64,000 bases of DNA, from NCBI GenBank assembly GCA_017649485.1, contig JAGCGS010000068.1:1-64000 (forward strand). The letters are read 5' to 3'. The stretch is from Bacteroidaceae bacterium (lineage in GTDB: Bacteria; Bacteroidota; Bacteroidia; Bacteroidales; Bacteroidaceae). Position 1 is the first letter of the stretch, and every line of letters starts with the position of its first letter. Both the position numbers and the translations under genes were made by a program. Below the pieces are notes generated by a model. The model had not been told where the DNA came from. It did no database searches and saw nothing but the letters and a program-made list of their open reading frames with translations. This document shows, piece by piece, positions 43,203-51,833 of the stretch.

Positions 43203-45050
43203 TTAAGGGCGTCCACCCATGTTTCTTCCACCAGCAGTTGCTTGTGCTGTAACACTGCCCAACTGGCTACCCATTTGGCTGACAGTGGGACTGATGTACA
43301 GCCCGTGCCAATTGTCGCCATTGACGCTTGATCCAGAATAAACGGTATAGCTGGTTCCGTTCTTGAAGTTGGGTGATGATACCAGGAACAAGCCGCTCTG
43401 GTAGCTGCGCTTGAGGGTGAAACTCATGATGGCATTATTGCCCTCGGCAATGGTCAGCGTTGTGCCTGCCGAAACGCTGGCTTGGAAAGCGGTTGACATC
43501 TGACTGCTGCTGGATGCAGGGTAGGAGGCGTTGCTGCCACCCACTCCGATGACCGTACCGCCACTGATGTATAGGTTTTTACCTTCGGCAGCATCGATGG
43601 CACATTCAGCACCCGATGAGCCCAAAGCCACAATGACACCACCTTTTATATAAAGGTCTCCGTTGCTGTCGATGGCATCGTTGTTTGTAGCAAAAGCATA
43701 GATATAGCCATCGCTGATGGTCATGTCGCCTGCCGAATTGATACAGTCGTCGTAGGTAGAAATCTCAATCTCACCCCCATTGATGTTCATTACACCCTTG
43801 GCTTCCAAGCCCTCACTGCCTTCGCCTCCAGTGGCTTTAATCTTGATGGTACCACCATTGACGGTTACATTTGTATCGCTCTTGATACCTTTGGCTTTTG
43901 AGTCAAGGTCGCTGTTGTAAGTGTAAGTCTGGCCAGTGGTAATGACCTGTATGTCACCATCGTTGATGATGATGTCACCATCAGTATTAATGCCTTTGCC
44001 ACCAGCACCTGTGCTCTTGATGTTCAGCTGTCCGCCATCCATCTGGAAATAGCCGTCGGCTTTGATGCCGGCTGCTCCTGACACATCGTTCTCATCTTCG
44101 TCATATTCAGCATCGCCCGAGGTGATGATGGTGGTGCGTCCGCCTGTCACTAACACATAGCCATCAGTGCTGATACCCTTTTTAGCAGTGCCGCTCACCT
44201 CGATATTCAGTACGCCACCACAGATAGCCACATAGTCGTTGGTCTTAACGCCATGCCCCTTGGAAGCTGCAACATAGATGTTGGTGCCTGCGCGGAAGCG
44301 GATGTAGTCATCGCTTACAATGCCATTTTTCTTGTTGCCTTTCACTTCCAGCAAACCCTTGCCGTTGAATATCAGCTGACCTTCGCTGAAGAGGGTACCT
44401 TTCTCATCCTCTCCCTCCGGTGTGTTGTAGCTACTGCCATCAGTCAGACTGTTGCTGGTGCCATCAGCCAAGGTAACAAACGCGCGCTTGCCGCTTTGGA
44501 TGTTGATGGGTGCGCCTGAGGTATTGGTAAGTGTCACACCATTCAGAATAAGCTGGAACTTCTTTTCGCTGTATATTTTGAAATACCCATTGGAACTGCT
44601 GCCTTTCAGCTCATAACTCACCTCTTTGATGGTAGAATTGATGATGACTCCTGCACCGTCAACTGTCGCTTCCACACCATCGGGCAGGCTACTCAGCGTA
44701 GCTTTGTCGTCAGCATATACAATACTTACTGTCTTTGAAAAAGAGGAATGTTCCACATAGTCCTCGTAGCTTTCGTCGTTCTCGTCAGTAGGGATTGTCT
44801 CGTTGTCGCTGGTAAGTGCTTCGCTGTTCAGACTGATGTCGAAGTCCTGCAAGTCACTGCCACTGGTGTCAGATGCGTCCATACCACCTGGCATCATTCC
44901 ACCAGGTCCCATGCCACTTGGCATCTGTCCGTTGTTACCCATCATGTCTGTCATTGAGGGATAACCGCTGTTGTCGTCTTCTACTGAGCAGCAGGTAGCT
45001 ACTATGGCTACCACTGCCATCAATGCTAAATAAAATAATCTGTTTCTCAT
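43203..45050 (-). CDS. Cthe_2159-like carbohydrate-binding beta-helix lipoprotein
   Basis: 615 residues. Lipoprotein signal (VAIVATCCS, Cys20/21), a Gly/Pro/Met-rich stretch (MPSGMGPGGMMPGGM, about 43-58), an acidic linker, then a right-handed beta-helix domain (about 110-560) of the DUF4353/Cthe_2159 type, seen as repeats such as GIKADGYFQMDGGQLNIKSTG and GIKSDTNVTVNGGTIKIKATG. The Clostridium thermocellum member binds cellulose and pectin-like polymers and Ca2+. Surface binding of plant or host glycans is plausible here. It lies upstream of the second LytS/LytTR pair and has the candidate LytTR operator in its promoter. Confidence 0.85.
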   Translation of the reverse strand: MRNRLFYLALMAVVAIVATCCSVEDDNSGYPSMTDMMGNNGQMPSGMGPGGMMPGGMDASDTSGSDLQDFDISLNSEALTSDNETIPTDENDESYEDYVEHSSFSKTVSIVYADDKATLSSLPDGVEATVDGAGVIINSTIKEVSYELKGSSSNGYFKIYSEKKFQLILNGVTLTNTSGAPINIQSGKRAFVTLADGTSNSLTDGSSYNTPEGEDEKGTLFSEGQLIFNGKGLLEVKGNKKNGIVSDDYIRFRAGTNIYVAASKGHGVKTNDYVAICGGVLNIEVSGTAKKGISTDGYVLVTGGRTTIITSGDAEYDEDENDVSGAAGIKADGYFQMDGGQLNIKSTGAGGKGINTDGDIIINDGDIQVITTGQTYTYNSDLDSKAKGIKSDTNVTVNGGTIKIKATGGEGSEGLEAKGVMNINGGEIEISTYDDCINSAGDMTISDGYIYAFATNNDAIDSNGDLYIKGGVIVALGSSGAECAIDAAEGKNLYISGGTVIGVGGSNASYPASSSSQMSTAFQASVSAGTTLTIAEGNNAIMSFTLKRSYQSGLFLVSSPNFKNGTSYTVYSGSSVNGDNWHGLYISPTVSQMGSQLGSVTAQATAGGRNMGGRP

Positions 45051-45079
45051 AACATCTTAACCTTTAAAAATCATCGCAG

Positions 45080-45087
45080 CAAAGGTA
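45080..45087 (-). promoter_or_regulatory. -7 box of the beta-helix lipoprotein gene
   Basis: Minus strand TACCTTTG (followed by C), same as the efflux operon promoter. The -33 position reads TTTT, a weak element that would fit a promoter needing an activator. Confidence 0.6.
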
Positions 45088-45115
45088 AGATGTAAATTCT
45101 TTCTGAGAAAATCTG

Positions 45116-45147
45116 TTCAGTGAATGCCTTAATTTCTTCAGTGAATG
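45116..45147 (-). promoter_or_regulatory. Candidate LytTR operator: direct repeat CATTCACTGAA x2
   Basis: On the minus strand CATTCACTGAA occurs twice (45147-45137 and 45126-45116), 11 bp each, 21-bp period. Exactly 28 bp separate the proximal copy from the -7 box, identical to the arrangement before the efflux operon. Confidence 0.6.
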
Positions 45148-45148
45148 T

Positions 45149-45880
45149 TTAATTTTTAATAGGTAGCTTTACCCATAGCCACCTTGGAATGAGTCTCCAG
45201 AAAAACACCAATAACCGATATCGCCAATCTATGATTCTGACACTGCTTTTATGATATATAGATTTGATAATCTTGCGAGAAACGTTCTCTTTATTCATCA
45301 ACAAAGGATAGCTTTTCCCATCATTTAATAGGTCGGTTTTTACAAACCCTGGACGTATGTCAGTAAAAAAGATGTCGAGGTGGCGTATGTGGGCCAACTG
45401 ACTCAAAGCCTCAATATAAGTATTTTGAAAAGCTTTGGTGGCTGAGTAGGAGGGTGCCATACCCAAACCTTTTACACCAGCTATGCTGCTGATAACGGCT
45501 ATATGTCCCTTGCCACCATGCGAGGCAAACCAATTGAAAGCAGTGTCCACCATGCGAGTGAATCCCATGCCGTTGGTTGCCACTGTACGTAATTCGATTT
45601 CACTGTCCAGGTTAGGGTTCTGCTTACCGATACCCGATGCTAAGAAAAACAGATCCATCCCACCATTGTCAGCTATGAGCTTTTCCAACAGTTGGGGCGC
45701 ATCTTCATCCATCACATCTATTGATGACGTTACCACTTGTTGAGGATTCAATGCCTGAAGCTCATGTAAAGCATCTTTTCGTCTGGCTCCGATGCCAATC
45801 TGCCATCCGTCGGCTAATAATAATTTGCTGACTTCCTTTCCCATGCCTGAAGAGGCTCCAATAATAATAGCCCTTTTCAT
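45149..45880 (-). CDS. Short-chain dehydrogenase/reductase
   Basis: 243 residues, cytosolic with a hydrophobic C-terminal end (YRLLVFFWRLIPRWLWVKLP) that may dip into the membrane. Rossmann motif GASSGMGKE (8-16), NAG-like ASGIG, Ser in ISSIAGVKG and the catalytic YSATK. NAD(P)H-dependent oxidoreductase of unknown substrate. Its stop lies 1 bp from the candidate LytTR repeat, so that repeat is in the gap before the next gene. Confidence 0.88.
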   Translation of the reverse strand: MKRAIIIGASSGMGKEVSKLLLADGWQIGIGARRKDALHELQALNPQQVVTSSIDVMDEDAPQLLEKLIADNGGMDLFFLASGIGKQNPNLDSEIELRTVATNGMGFTRMVDTAFNWFASHGGKGHIAVISSIAGVKGLGMAPSYSATKAFQNTYIEALSQLAHIRHLDIFFTDIRPGFVKTDLLNDGKSYPLLMNKENVSRKIIKSIYHKSSVRIIDWRYRLLVFFWRLIPRWLWVKLPIKN

Positions 45881-45900
45881 ATATTTTCTATTTTTGAATG

Positions 45901-45928
45901 CAAAATTATAAAATAATTATTACCTTTG
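45901..45928. promoter_or_regulatory. Divergent -7 boxes for the SDR and nitroreductase genes
   Basis: TAATTTTG on the minus strand (45908-45901) and TACCTTTG on the plus strand (45921-45928), 12 bp apart and facing away from each other. Neither has a clear -33 element. Confidence 0.5.
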
Positions 45929-45967
45929 CAGCGAAAAGGAAATGTTTAACTAATTTTTTATACGCAA

Positions 45968-46624
45968 ATGAAAGTATTGAAAAAACTATTAATTGTTGTT
46001 GGTGTAGTATCATTGACAAGCTGCAATCAGCAACCTAATGTTGCTCCACAAGAGCCAGTTGATTCTTCAGCTATTGTAATAGAGAATATCATGACTCGTG
46101 TCAGTGTTCGTCAGTTTACATCAGAGCCAATTGCTAAAACAGATTTACAGGTTATTCTCAAAGCTGGCCTTCAGGCTCCCAGCGCAATGAATGCACAAGA
46201 TTGGCAGGTTCGTATCGTAACTAATCAAGAAATGCTGAACACCTTGTCTGGCTTTATGTTAAAGACAGAGATGGGCAAAGGTATGGCTGAACGTCTGGGT
46301 GGCAAAAATGCTTTTGCCAATGCGCCCGCTGTGGCTTTTGTCGCAGCTGAGACAGGAGATAAAGCTACTGCTTATAACCGTGAGGATACAGCCTTGTTAA
46401 GTGAAAACATTCTGCTTACTGCTCATGCTTTGGGTTTGGGCGCAACATATCAGGCAGCTCCCGCTCGTATGATTAATGATAGTGCAGAAGCCAAAGACTA
46501 TCTTAAGGCAGCCTTTGGTTTTCCTGATAATGCTGAGTTGATTAATATTATTATTATGGGACATCCTGCAGAGAACCCTGCAGTTAAGGACCGTGACCAG
46601 AGTAAGGGACGGATTATTGAGTAA
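45968..46624 (+). CDS. Nitroreductase-family lipoprotein
   Basis: 218 residues. Lipoprotein signal MKVLKKLLIVVGVVSLTSC (Cys19), then a nitroreductase-like FMN domain with TRVSVRQFTSEPI (FMN phosphate Arg/Ser), APSAMNAQDWQ, and LSENILLTAHALGLGATY. These enzymes reduce nitro compounds or quinones with NAD(P)H in the cytosol; a lipidated, exported copy is unusual because the cofactor donor would be missing outside. Terminator follows. Confidence 0.85.
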   Translation: MKVLKKLLIVVGVVSLTSCNQQPNVAPQEPVDSSAIVIENIMTRVSVRQFTSEPIAKTDLQVILKAGLQAPSAMNAQDWQVRIVTNQEMLNTLSGFMLKTEMGKGMAERLGGKNAFANAPAVAFVAAETGDKATAYNREDTALLSENILLTAHALGLGATYQAAPARMINDSAEAKDYLKAAFGFPDNAELINIIIMGHPAENPAVKDRDQSKGRIIE

Positions 46625-46628
46625 ATTT

Positions 46629-46673
46629 AAACGTTGGGTAGTGATTTTTATATATTTACTACCCATCGTTTTT
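46629..46673 (+). terminator. Terminator of the nitroreductase gene
   Basis: AAACGTTGGGTAGT pairs with ACTACCCATCGTTT, followed by a T run; isolates the T6SS operon from upstream transcription. Confidence 0.8.
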
Positions 46674-46733
46674 TTATATTTAGCCACTGTATTTATCAAA
46701 AACGCACAAACACATTATTTTTTTTAATAAATT

Positions 46734-46765
46734 CTTGCAGGTTTTCGACTTTTATTATAACTTTG
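46734..46765 (+). promoter_or_regulatory. Promoter of the T6SS operon
   Basis: CTTG-N20-TAACTTTG. The start near 46772 leaves a 36-nt leader that holds a 13-codon ORF (ATG 46774, TGA 46813-46815) overlapping the tssH ATG at 46808. The palindrome TTTGTACAAA sits at the end of the -7 box. Confidence 0.65.
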
Positions 46766-46807
46766 TACAAATTATGTCTACGTACAAATATATGAAAAAC
46801 ATACAAT

Positions 46808-49036
46808 ATGAATGAGAAGCTGAAAACCATAGCAAATTCTTATGCTGAAGAGTATTGCAGCGACGCTATTTATCCTGCACACTTGTTTAAGGCAATCCTT
46901 CATCAAGAGATTGGTTTAGTGCACTTTATCGAGAAAGACCTCGATAAAGATTACTACTATCTGCAAGATTGGGCGGATGTGCAAATGCAAATGGCACCAA
47001 GGGCAGTGCGACCGATGCGTGACCTTGAATACAGTGCAGATTCCCAAGCTGTACTGGATGAATCTGAAAATTATATGGTGAAGTTTGGACTGGATGAATG
47101 TTCAGACGTTTGCGTTTTAGCCTCTTTGGTTACCCCAGGCGTGGGTTTCTCTTTTGATCAGCTCAAGACATTGCCACTTACTCCGTCAGACATCAGTGCT
47201 AAGATGGGAGGTGGCGTGAATGTGGAGGCACCTTATATGGAAGGTGCAGAACTGACAAAGAGAACAGGTTCTCCTTCTGGCAGAAATGCCGTTGCCAAGT
47301 ATTGTGTTGACAAAACGGCCGTGGCTCGTTCTGGTAATCTTGATCAGGTGATTGGTTTTGAGAAAGAAATTTCCATTATTTATGAAATTTTGGGTCGTAA
47401 GACCAAGGCTAATTTACTAATTACAGGTGAGGCTGGCGTTGGTAAGACCTCATTAGTGAACGGCTTTATTCAAGAGTTGGCGGCAGATCGTGTGCCTGGA
47501 TTCCTCAGTGATGCTATAGCCTATGAGTTGGATTTGGCTGCTTTGGGAGGTGATGCTCAATACAAAGGTGAGGTGGAAGATCGTTTCAAGAGCGTGATAA
47601 CAGAAATTGAGAATCTTCCGAATGCAGTGTTGATTGTAGAAACGATTGACAAGCTTTTTGATAAGCAAGGCTCTTTGTTTGGATGTTCTACACTTTTGAA
47701 AAATGAATTAAACAAAGGACGTTTACAATTGCTTTGCACCGCCAGCATAGATGGCTATACCAAAAATATAGAGACCGATAAAGAAATGGTTTCTAATTTG
47801 GAGAAGATTACAGTAGAAGAGCCTACGGCTGATCAGACAATGGAGATTCTGAAGGGTATAATGCCATCATACGAAGAGTATCATGGTTTGACCTTAGACG
47901 AGTCGGTTATGACTGAATCCATCCGTTTGGCTAAACGTTATCTGACAGATAAGTCTCTGCCTGCATCTGCTATTGACTTGATTGATAGAACTATGGCACA
48001 TGTGAAGGTGGAAAATGACTTGGGTGATGAAGAACAGATGCATACAGAGCTGAAGACTGATGACCTAAGTGCTGTGGTAGCTAAGCAAACAGGTATTCCT
48101 TTGGGTAAGGTACAGACTCAAGAGCGCGACCGCTTGATGGGTGGTGAGGAAGCGTTAAAGAAACGTGTCGTTGGACAGGATCATGCTGTGAAAAAGGTGC
48201 TTGATGCTGTGTATGAGGCTCGTTCAGGATTGAATAAGAAAGGTCAGCCTATGGGATCATTCTTCTTCCTCGGCCCTACAGGAACTGGTAAGACAGAACT
48301 TTCTAAGGCACTGGCAGAGTTCCTGTTCGGAGATGAAAGTGCCCTGTTGCGTTTCGATATGTCTGAGTTTAAGGAGGAACATTCTGTAGCTCTGCTATAC
48401 GGAGCGCCTCCGGGTTATGTGGGCTATGAAGAAGGAGGTTTGCTTGTGAACAAGATTCGCCAAACTCCGTACTCAGTAGTGCTATTTGATGAGATTGAGA
48501 AGGCGCACAAATCGGTGTTCGACCTCTTCCTCCAAATATTAGATGAAGGTAAGTTGCACGATCGTTTAGGACGTGTGGGGGATTTCTCTAATGCATTGAT
48601 CTTGTTTACATCAAACATCGGAGCACAGACTATTGTGGAGAAATTTAATAGTGGTGTGATACCTGAGAACAATGAGTTGATGGATATTATGCAGGGCTAC
48701 TTCCGTCCTGAGTTCCTGGCTCGTCTAACAGAAATAGTACCATTCTCACCAATTACTGATAAGACGGTAACTGCTATTTTCGATATCCACTTGAAGGGAT
48801 TGCTGAAGCTGTTGTCTGAACAGGATATCACTTTGGAACTTACACCCGAGGCTCGTGAAACAATCGCTTTGCGAGGTTACAATCAACAATATGGTGCACG
48901 TCCTATTTTGGGTATTATTCGTAAAGAACTTCGTCATCCGATATCGAAGATGATGATTGCGGGGAAGATTAAATCTGGCGATCATATCGTGGTTTCTATT
49001 GATCAAGAAGGAAATCCAATAATTGAAGTGAAATAA
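46808..49036 (+). CDS. tssH: T6SS AAA+ ATPase TssH/ClpV
   Basis: Hexameric unfoldase that disassembles the contracted TssBC sheath, 742 residues. N-domain about 1-150; AAA+ D1 with Walker A TGEAGVGKT (about 206) but a degenerate Walker B, VLIVETIDKLF, in place of the usual hhhhDE; D2 with GPTGTGKT (about 490), pore loop GAPPGYVGYEEGG and intact Walker B VVLFDEIE. It lacks the ClpB-type coiled-coil middle domain and is shorter than proteobacterial ClpV (about 870), closer to ClpA in size. D1 probably binds but does not hydrolyse ATP well. It heads an operon with tssB and tssC, which supports ClpV rather than ClpA/ClpC. Confidence 0.9.
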   Translation: MNEKLKTIANSYAEEYCSDAIYPAHLFKAILHQEIGLVHFIEKDLDKDYYYLQDWADVQMQMAPRAVRPMRDLEYSADSQAVLDESENYMVKFGLDECSDVCVLASLVTPGVGFSFDQLKTLPLTPSDISAKMGGGVNVEAPYMEGAELTKRTGSPSGRNAVAKYCVDKTAVARSGNLDQVIGFEKEISIIYEILGRKTKANLLITGEAGVGKTSLVNGFIQELAADRVPGFLSDAIAYELDLAALGGDAQYKGEVEDRFKSVITEIENLPNAVLIVETIDKLFDKQGSLFGCSTLLKNELNKGRLQLLCTASIDGYTKNIETDKEMVSNLEKITVEEPTADQTMEILKGIMPSYEEYHGLTLDESVMTESIRLAKRYLTDKSLPASAIDLIDRTMAHVKVENDLGDEEQMHTELKTDDLSAVVAKQTGIPLGKVQTQERDRLMGGEEALKKRVVGQDHAVKKVLDAVYEARSGLNKKGQPMGSFFFLGPTGTGKTELSKALAEFLFGDESALLRFDMSEFKEEHSVALLYGAPPGYVGYEEGGLLVNKIRQTPYSVVLFDEIEKAHKSVFDLFLQILDEGKLHDRLGRVGDFSNALILFTSNIGAQTIVEKFNSGVIPENNELMDIMQGYFRPEFLARLTEIVPFSPITDKTVTAIFDIHLKGLLKLLSEQDITLELTPEARETIALRGYNQQYGARPILGIIRKELRHPISKMMIAGKIKSGDHIVVSIDQEGNPIIEVK

Positions 49037-49061
49037 TTACTAATAAATAAAAATTACTACT

Positions 49062-49529
49062 ATGGCAATGAAAGAAAATTTTATCTCCATGGCTCCAGAT
49101 GAGGAGTCCAGTGCAAAAGTCAGTCTGATTGATCAGAACAAGACGCTCATGATGGACCAGTACACTACTGATGTTGAGTCTGGTGCACCTGAATTAGTGG
49201 AAGATATTCAAAACATCAATGACGCATTCGAGCATTTCAAGCCGAAAGTGAACGTAACCTTTACAGATGAAGAGGGTGGTGCAGTTGAAGAAACTCTACG
49301 TTTCGGTGAGTTGCGAGATTTTGAGGCACAAGGTGGCAAAGGCCGTTTGGTAGAGAATAGCCCATTCTTGAGTGGTGTTAAAATGAAGATTGAAACTAAT
49401 GCAAAAATCCGTAAGAGCATAGAACAAAACCGTAAACTTCGTGACATCCTTAAGGAGGCAGGTTCTCGTGAAGAGTTGAAAGCTATGCTACAGTCTATGC
49501 TGGCTGAGTTAGAGGAAGCTAATAAGTAA
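49062..49529 (+). CDS. tssB: T6SS sheath small subunit TssB
   Basis: 155 residues. Matches the Bacteroidota (subtype iii) TssB family: FEHFKPKVNVTFTDEEGGAVEETLRFGELRDFEAQGG (read in parts) resembles the VipA pattern, with a helical C-terminus (IRKSIEQNRKLRDILKEAG). With TssC it builds the contractile sheath. It lies 25 nt after tssH and 18 nt before tssC. Confidence 0.92.
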   Translation: MAMKENFISMAPDEESSAKVSLIDQNKTLMMDQYTTDVESGAPELVEDIQNINDAFEHFKPKVNVTFTDEEGGAVEETLRFGELRDFEAQGGKGRLVENSPFLSGVKMKIETNAKIRKSIEQNRKLRDILKEAGSREELKAMLQSMLAELEEANK

Positions 49530-49547
49530 TTAAAAAATAATATAACT

Positions 49548-50915
49548 ATGGCAGATACTGAAATGCAGAAAGCACAGGTGGCCGGGCAGGCTGCAGGTGA
49601 GCTTCAAGAAAAAGCTGGACAGAAAGATGTATCCAAAATGCTGTCGGCATTTGGTGGTTTTAATGCAATTCGTGGCTTTATGCCTGACGCTGACAATATG
49701 AACCCAGCCAAGAAGGCGGCTAAAAACGTGTTCTTGTCTGACAAGAGGTTCAAAGGCAAACGTGAGGATTTGGCTCGTGAAATCTCCAGATGGCTTGAAC
49801 TTTTGGACACGGACATTGATACCGCTACAGGTTTTGCTGATGCCTGCAAGCAAGATGAGCAGAAATATACTGGCGTACTAAAGCAAGGTATTACCGACGC
49901 ACTCTATGCAACACAGGGTTTGGAACGTTCATATCGTGAACTTGACTCATTCTTTAAGACATGTGGTACCGATAAAGTTAAAAATTTGCGTGTTATCAAT
50001 GTACTGAAAGATGACATAGCCGATCCGGACTCTGGCTTTGCTCAGGAAGTGGAAGGGTTACTTCGCAATGGTTTTGACCGTCTGAGTTTGAAAGATGCTT
50101 ATAGCTTGGTGTGCGTACCAGGTGATGTGTTCAAAGACAAAGTAACCTTGTTGCAATGGGCTAAGATGGCGTTTAAGTACAAAGTGATGTTAGTAACTGA
50201 CCATGCTGACGAGTATTCATTTGATGACCTGAAAGACAACACTGAAGGTTATCGCGATAGCGATCAGGAACTAATGAACGTAGTGATGTGCGCAAACTGG
50301 ATTGTAGGTCGTGAGGCAGAAAAGATGTCGGCTGACGAAGAGGATGCCAAGGCTTTCTACATCGCTCCTGCAGCAGCTCTTTGTGGTAAGTTGTACGACG
50401 AGACAGCTAACATGGCTCAAGGCGCTGGTGGTAAGAAGTATGGTACATTGGATGGCGTGAAAGGTGTGAAACTAGATTTGCTGAAGTCGGAGATTGCTTC
50501 CCTGATGGATAACCAGGTGATTCCGATGGTATATAGTGAAGGTCGAGTAATGGCATTCAACAACACTACTTTATATAATGGTGACCTTGATGCTATGAAG
50601 GAATATCCTATCGTACGTGTGTTCGACTGGGTTAAGAAGGTACTGATGAACTTTGTGCATGAAGTGGCATTGGAGAACTGGGATCCTTACAATTCTCCAA
50701 AGAACCTGAAAGCAAAGATTCAGGAGTTCCTTAACATGTACAAGGGTTATGGAAATTTATTCCAAAATTACGAAATTGGCGAACCACGTCAGGATCCTGT
50801 TACTAAGCAAATTACTTGCGATATTACACTTACTCCATTCTATGCAGCAAAGAATTTCGTAATCAAGGTAGCTGCTGACAAGAAGGACAAAGAGGCAGCT
50901 TTAGCAAGTGCATAA
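49548..50915 (+). CDS. tssC: T6SS sheath large subunit TssC
   Basis: 455 residues, DUF5458-type TssC of Bacteroidota. Conserved stretches: KKAAKNVFLSDKRFKGKRE near the N-terminus, ENWDPYNSPKNLKAKIQEFL and a C-terminal ITLTPFYAAKNFVIKV corresponding to the sheath-handshake strands. Forms heterodimers with TssB that polymerise around the Hcp tube. Gap of 52 nt to the first hcp gene. Confidence 0.93.
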   Translation: MADTEMQKAQVAGQAAGELQEKAGQKDVSKMLSAFGGFNAIRGFMPDADNMNPAKKAAKNVFLSDKRFKGKREDLAREISRWLELLDTDIDTATGFADACKQDEQKYTGVLKQGITDALYATQGLERSYRELDSFFKTCGTDKVKNLRVINVLKDDIADPDSGFAQEVEGLLRNGFDRLSLKDAYSLVCVPGDVFKDKVTLLQWAKMAFKYKVMLVTDHADEYSFDDLKDNTEGYRDSDQELMNVVMCANWIVGREAEKMSADEEDAKAFYIAPAAALCGKLYDETANMAQGAGGKKYGTLDGVKGVKLDLLKSEIASLMDNQVIPMVYSEGRVMAFNNTTLYNGDLDAMKEYPIVRVFDWVKKVLMNFVHEVALENWDPYNSPKNLKAKIQEFLNMYKGYGNLFQNYEIGEPRQDPVTKQITCDITLTPFYAAKNFVIKVAADKKDKEAALASA

Positions 50916-50967
50916 AAATTAGAGATAAATCAAACAATTAGTATTAACCTTATTAAAAAAAAAGATT

Positions 50968-51360
50968 ATGGCAAAAACACCAGTATCAATGAAAGTTGAC
51001 GGTTATAAAGACCGTGAAGTAATGATGGTATGTTACGAGTTTGAGCAGGAAACCGATGTTGAGGGTCAGATGAGTGGTATCCCTCGTGGCGGTAAAATTG
51101 TTGTTCGTGTAAAAGCTTTGAATGATGGTACTCCCGACCTGATGGCTTGGATGACGGAGCGCAATCTTGCGAAGGATGGTTCAATTGAGTTCTTGGAGAC
51201 TAAGACTGGTAAGGCAATGAAGACTATCAAATTTACTAAAGGTTATTGTGTAAACTTTGAGGAGAAGTGGGAAGACAAGATGGGTCACTTCGAAGAGATC
51301 GTCATCACCTGCCAGAATATTGAAGTTGGTTCTGTTAAGTTTGAGAATGAATGGGCTTAA
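50968..51360 (+). CDS. tssD: T6SS tube protein TssD/Hcp, copy 1
   Basis: 130 residues, Bacteroidota TssD fold: DREVMMVCYEFEQETDVEGQ, then SGIPRGGKIVVRVKAL and the end SVKFENEWA. It stacks as hexameric rings in the inner tube. Very similar in plan to the next gene, sharing SGIPRGG and the C-terminal FEN-W end. Separated from copy 2 by 63 nt without a terminator. Confidence 0.92.
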   Translation: MAKTPVSMKVDGYKDREVMMVCYEFEQETDVEGQMSGIPRGGKIVVRVKALNDGTPDLMAWMTERNLAKDGSIEFLETKTGKAMKTIKFTKGYCVNFEEKWEDKMGHFEEIVITCQNIEVGSVKFENEWA

Positions 51361-51423
51361 TCTCTTTTAGGATTACATTGTTTAATGATTGTTTAATTAT
51401 AAAGAAAAGAAAGGAAATATAAT

Positions 51424-51822
51424 ATGGCAGAGAATGTAACACCTGTAACCCTCGAGGTTAAGGACTTTGCACCCCGTGAGGTAATTTTAGTTGATTACAA
51501 GTTCAATCAGGCAACTGATCGCGAAGGACAGATTTCTGGTATTCCCCGTGGCGGTAGAATAAACATCCGTGTGAAGGCTCTTAATGATGGTAATGCTCAA
51601 CTCCTTGGATGGATGCTTGAACCGACTGGCCCACGTGATTTCACCGTTAAGTTCCAAAATACCATAGACGGAAAGGATATGAAGCAGCTCAAGGGTACGG
51701 GTTGCTATTGCGTAAAGTATAAGGAATATTGGGCAGATGGCGAGGAACATTACGAGGATATTGAAATTGTTTGCCAGAAGTTGGAGAACGGTCCAGTTTC
51801 ATTTGAGAATCCTTGGAAGTAA
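51424..51822 (+). CDS. tssD: T6SS tube protein TssD/Hcp, copy 2
   Basis: 132 residues, paralogue of the preceding gene: APREVILVDYKFNQATDREGQ, SGIPRGGRINIRVKAL, SFENPWK. The two could form mixed tubes or carry different cargo. A strong terminator follows, so these sheath and tube genes can be made in larger amounts than the genes further down. Confidence 0.92.
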   Translation: MAENVTPVTLEVKDFAPREVILVDYKFNQATDREGQISGIPRGGRINIRVKALNDGNAQLLGWMLEPTGPRDFTVKFQNTIDGKDMKQLKGTGCYCVKYKEYWADGEEHYEDIEIVCQKLENGPVSFENPWK

Positions 51823-51833
51823 TTTTTATGCAT

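Noticed and set aside
38773-46624. Polysaccharide utilisation locus around the GH3 and beta-helix lipoprotein genes
   Set aside because: No SusC/SusD pair, hybrid two-component regulator or other CAZyme genes are present in the region.
46808-49036. ClpA or ClpC protease partner
   Set aside because: No IGL/IGF ClpP-binding tripeptide was seen in D2, and the gene heads a tssB-tssC operon.
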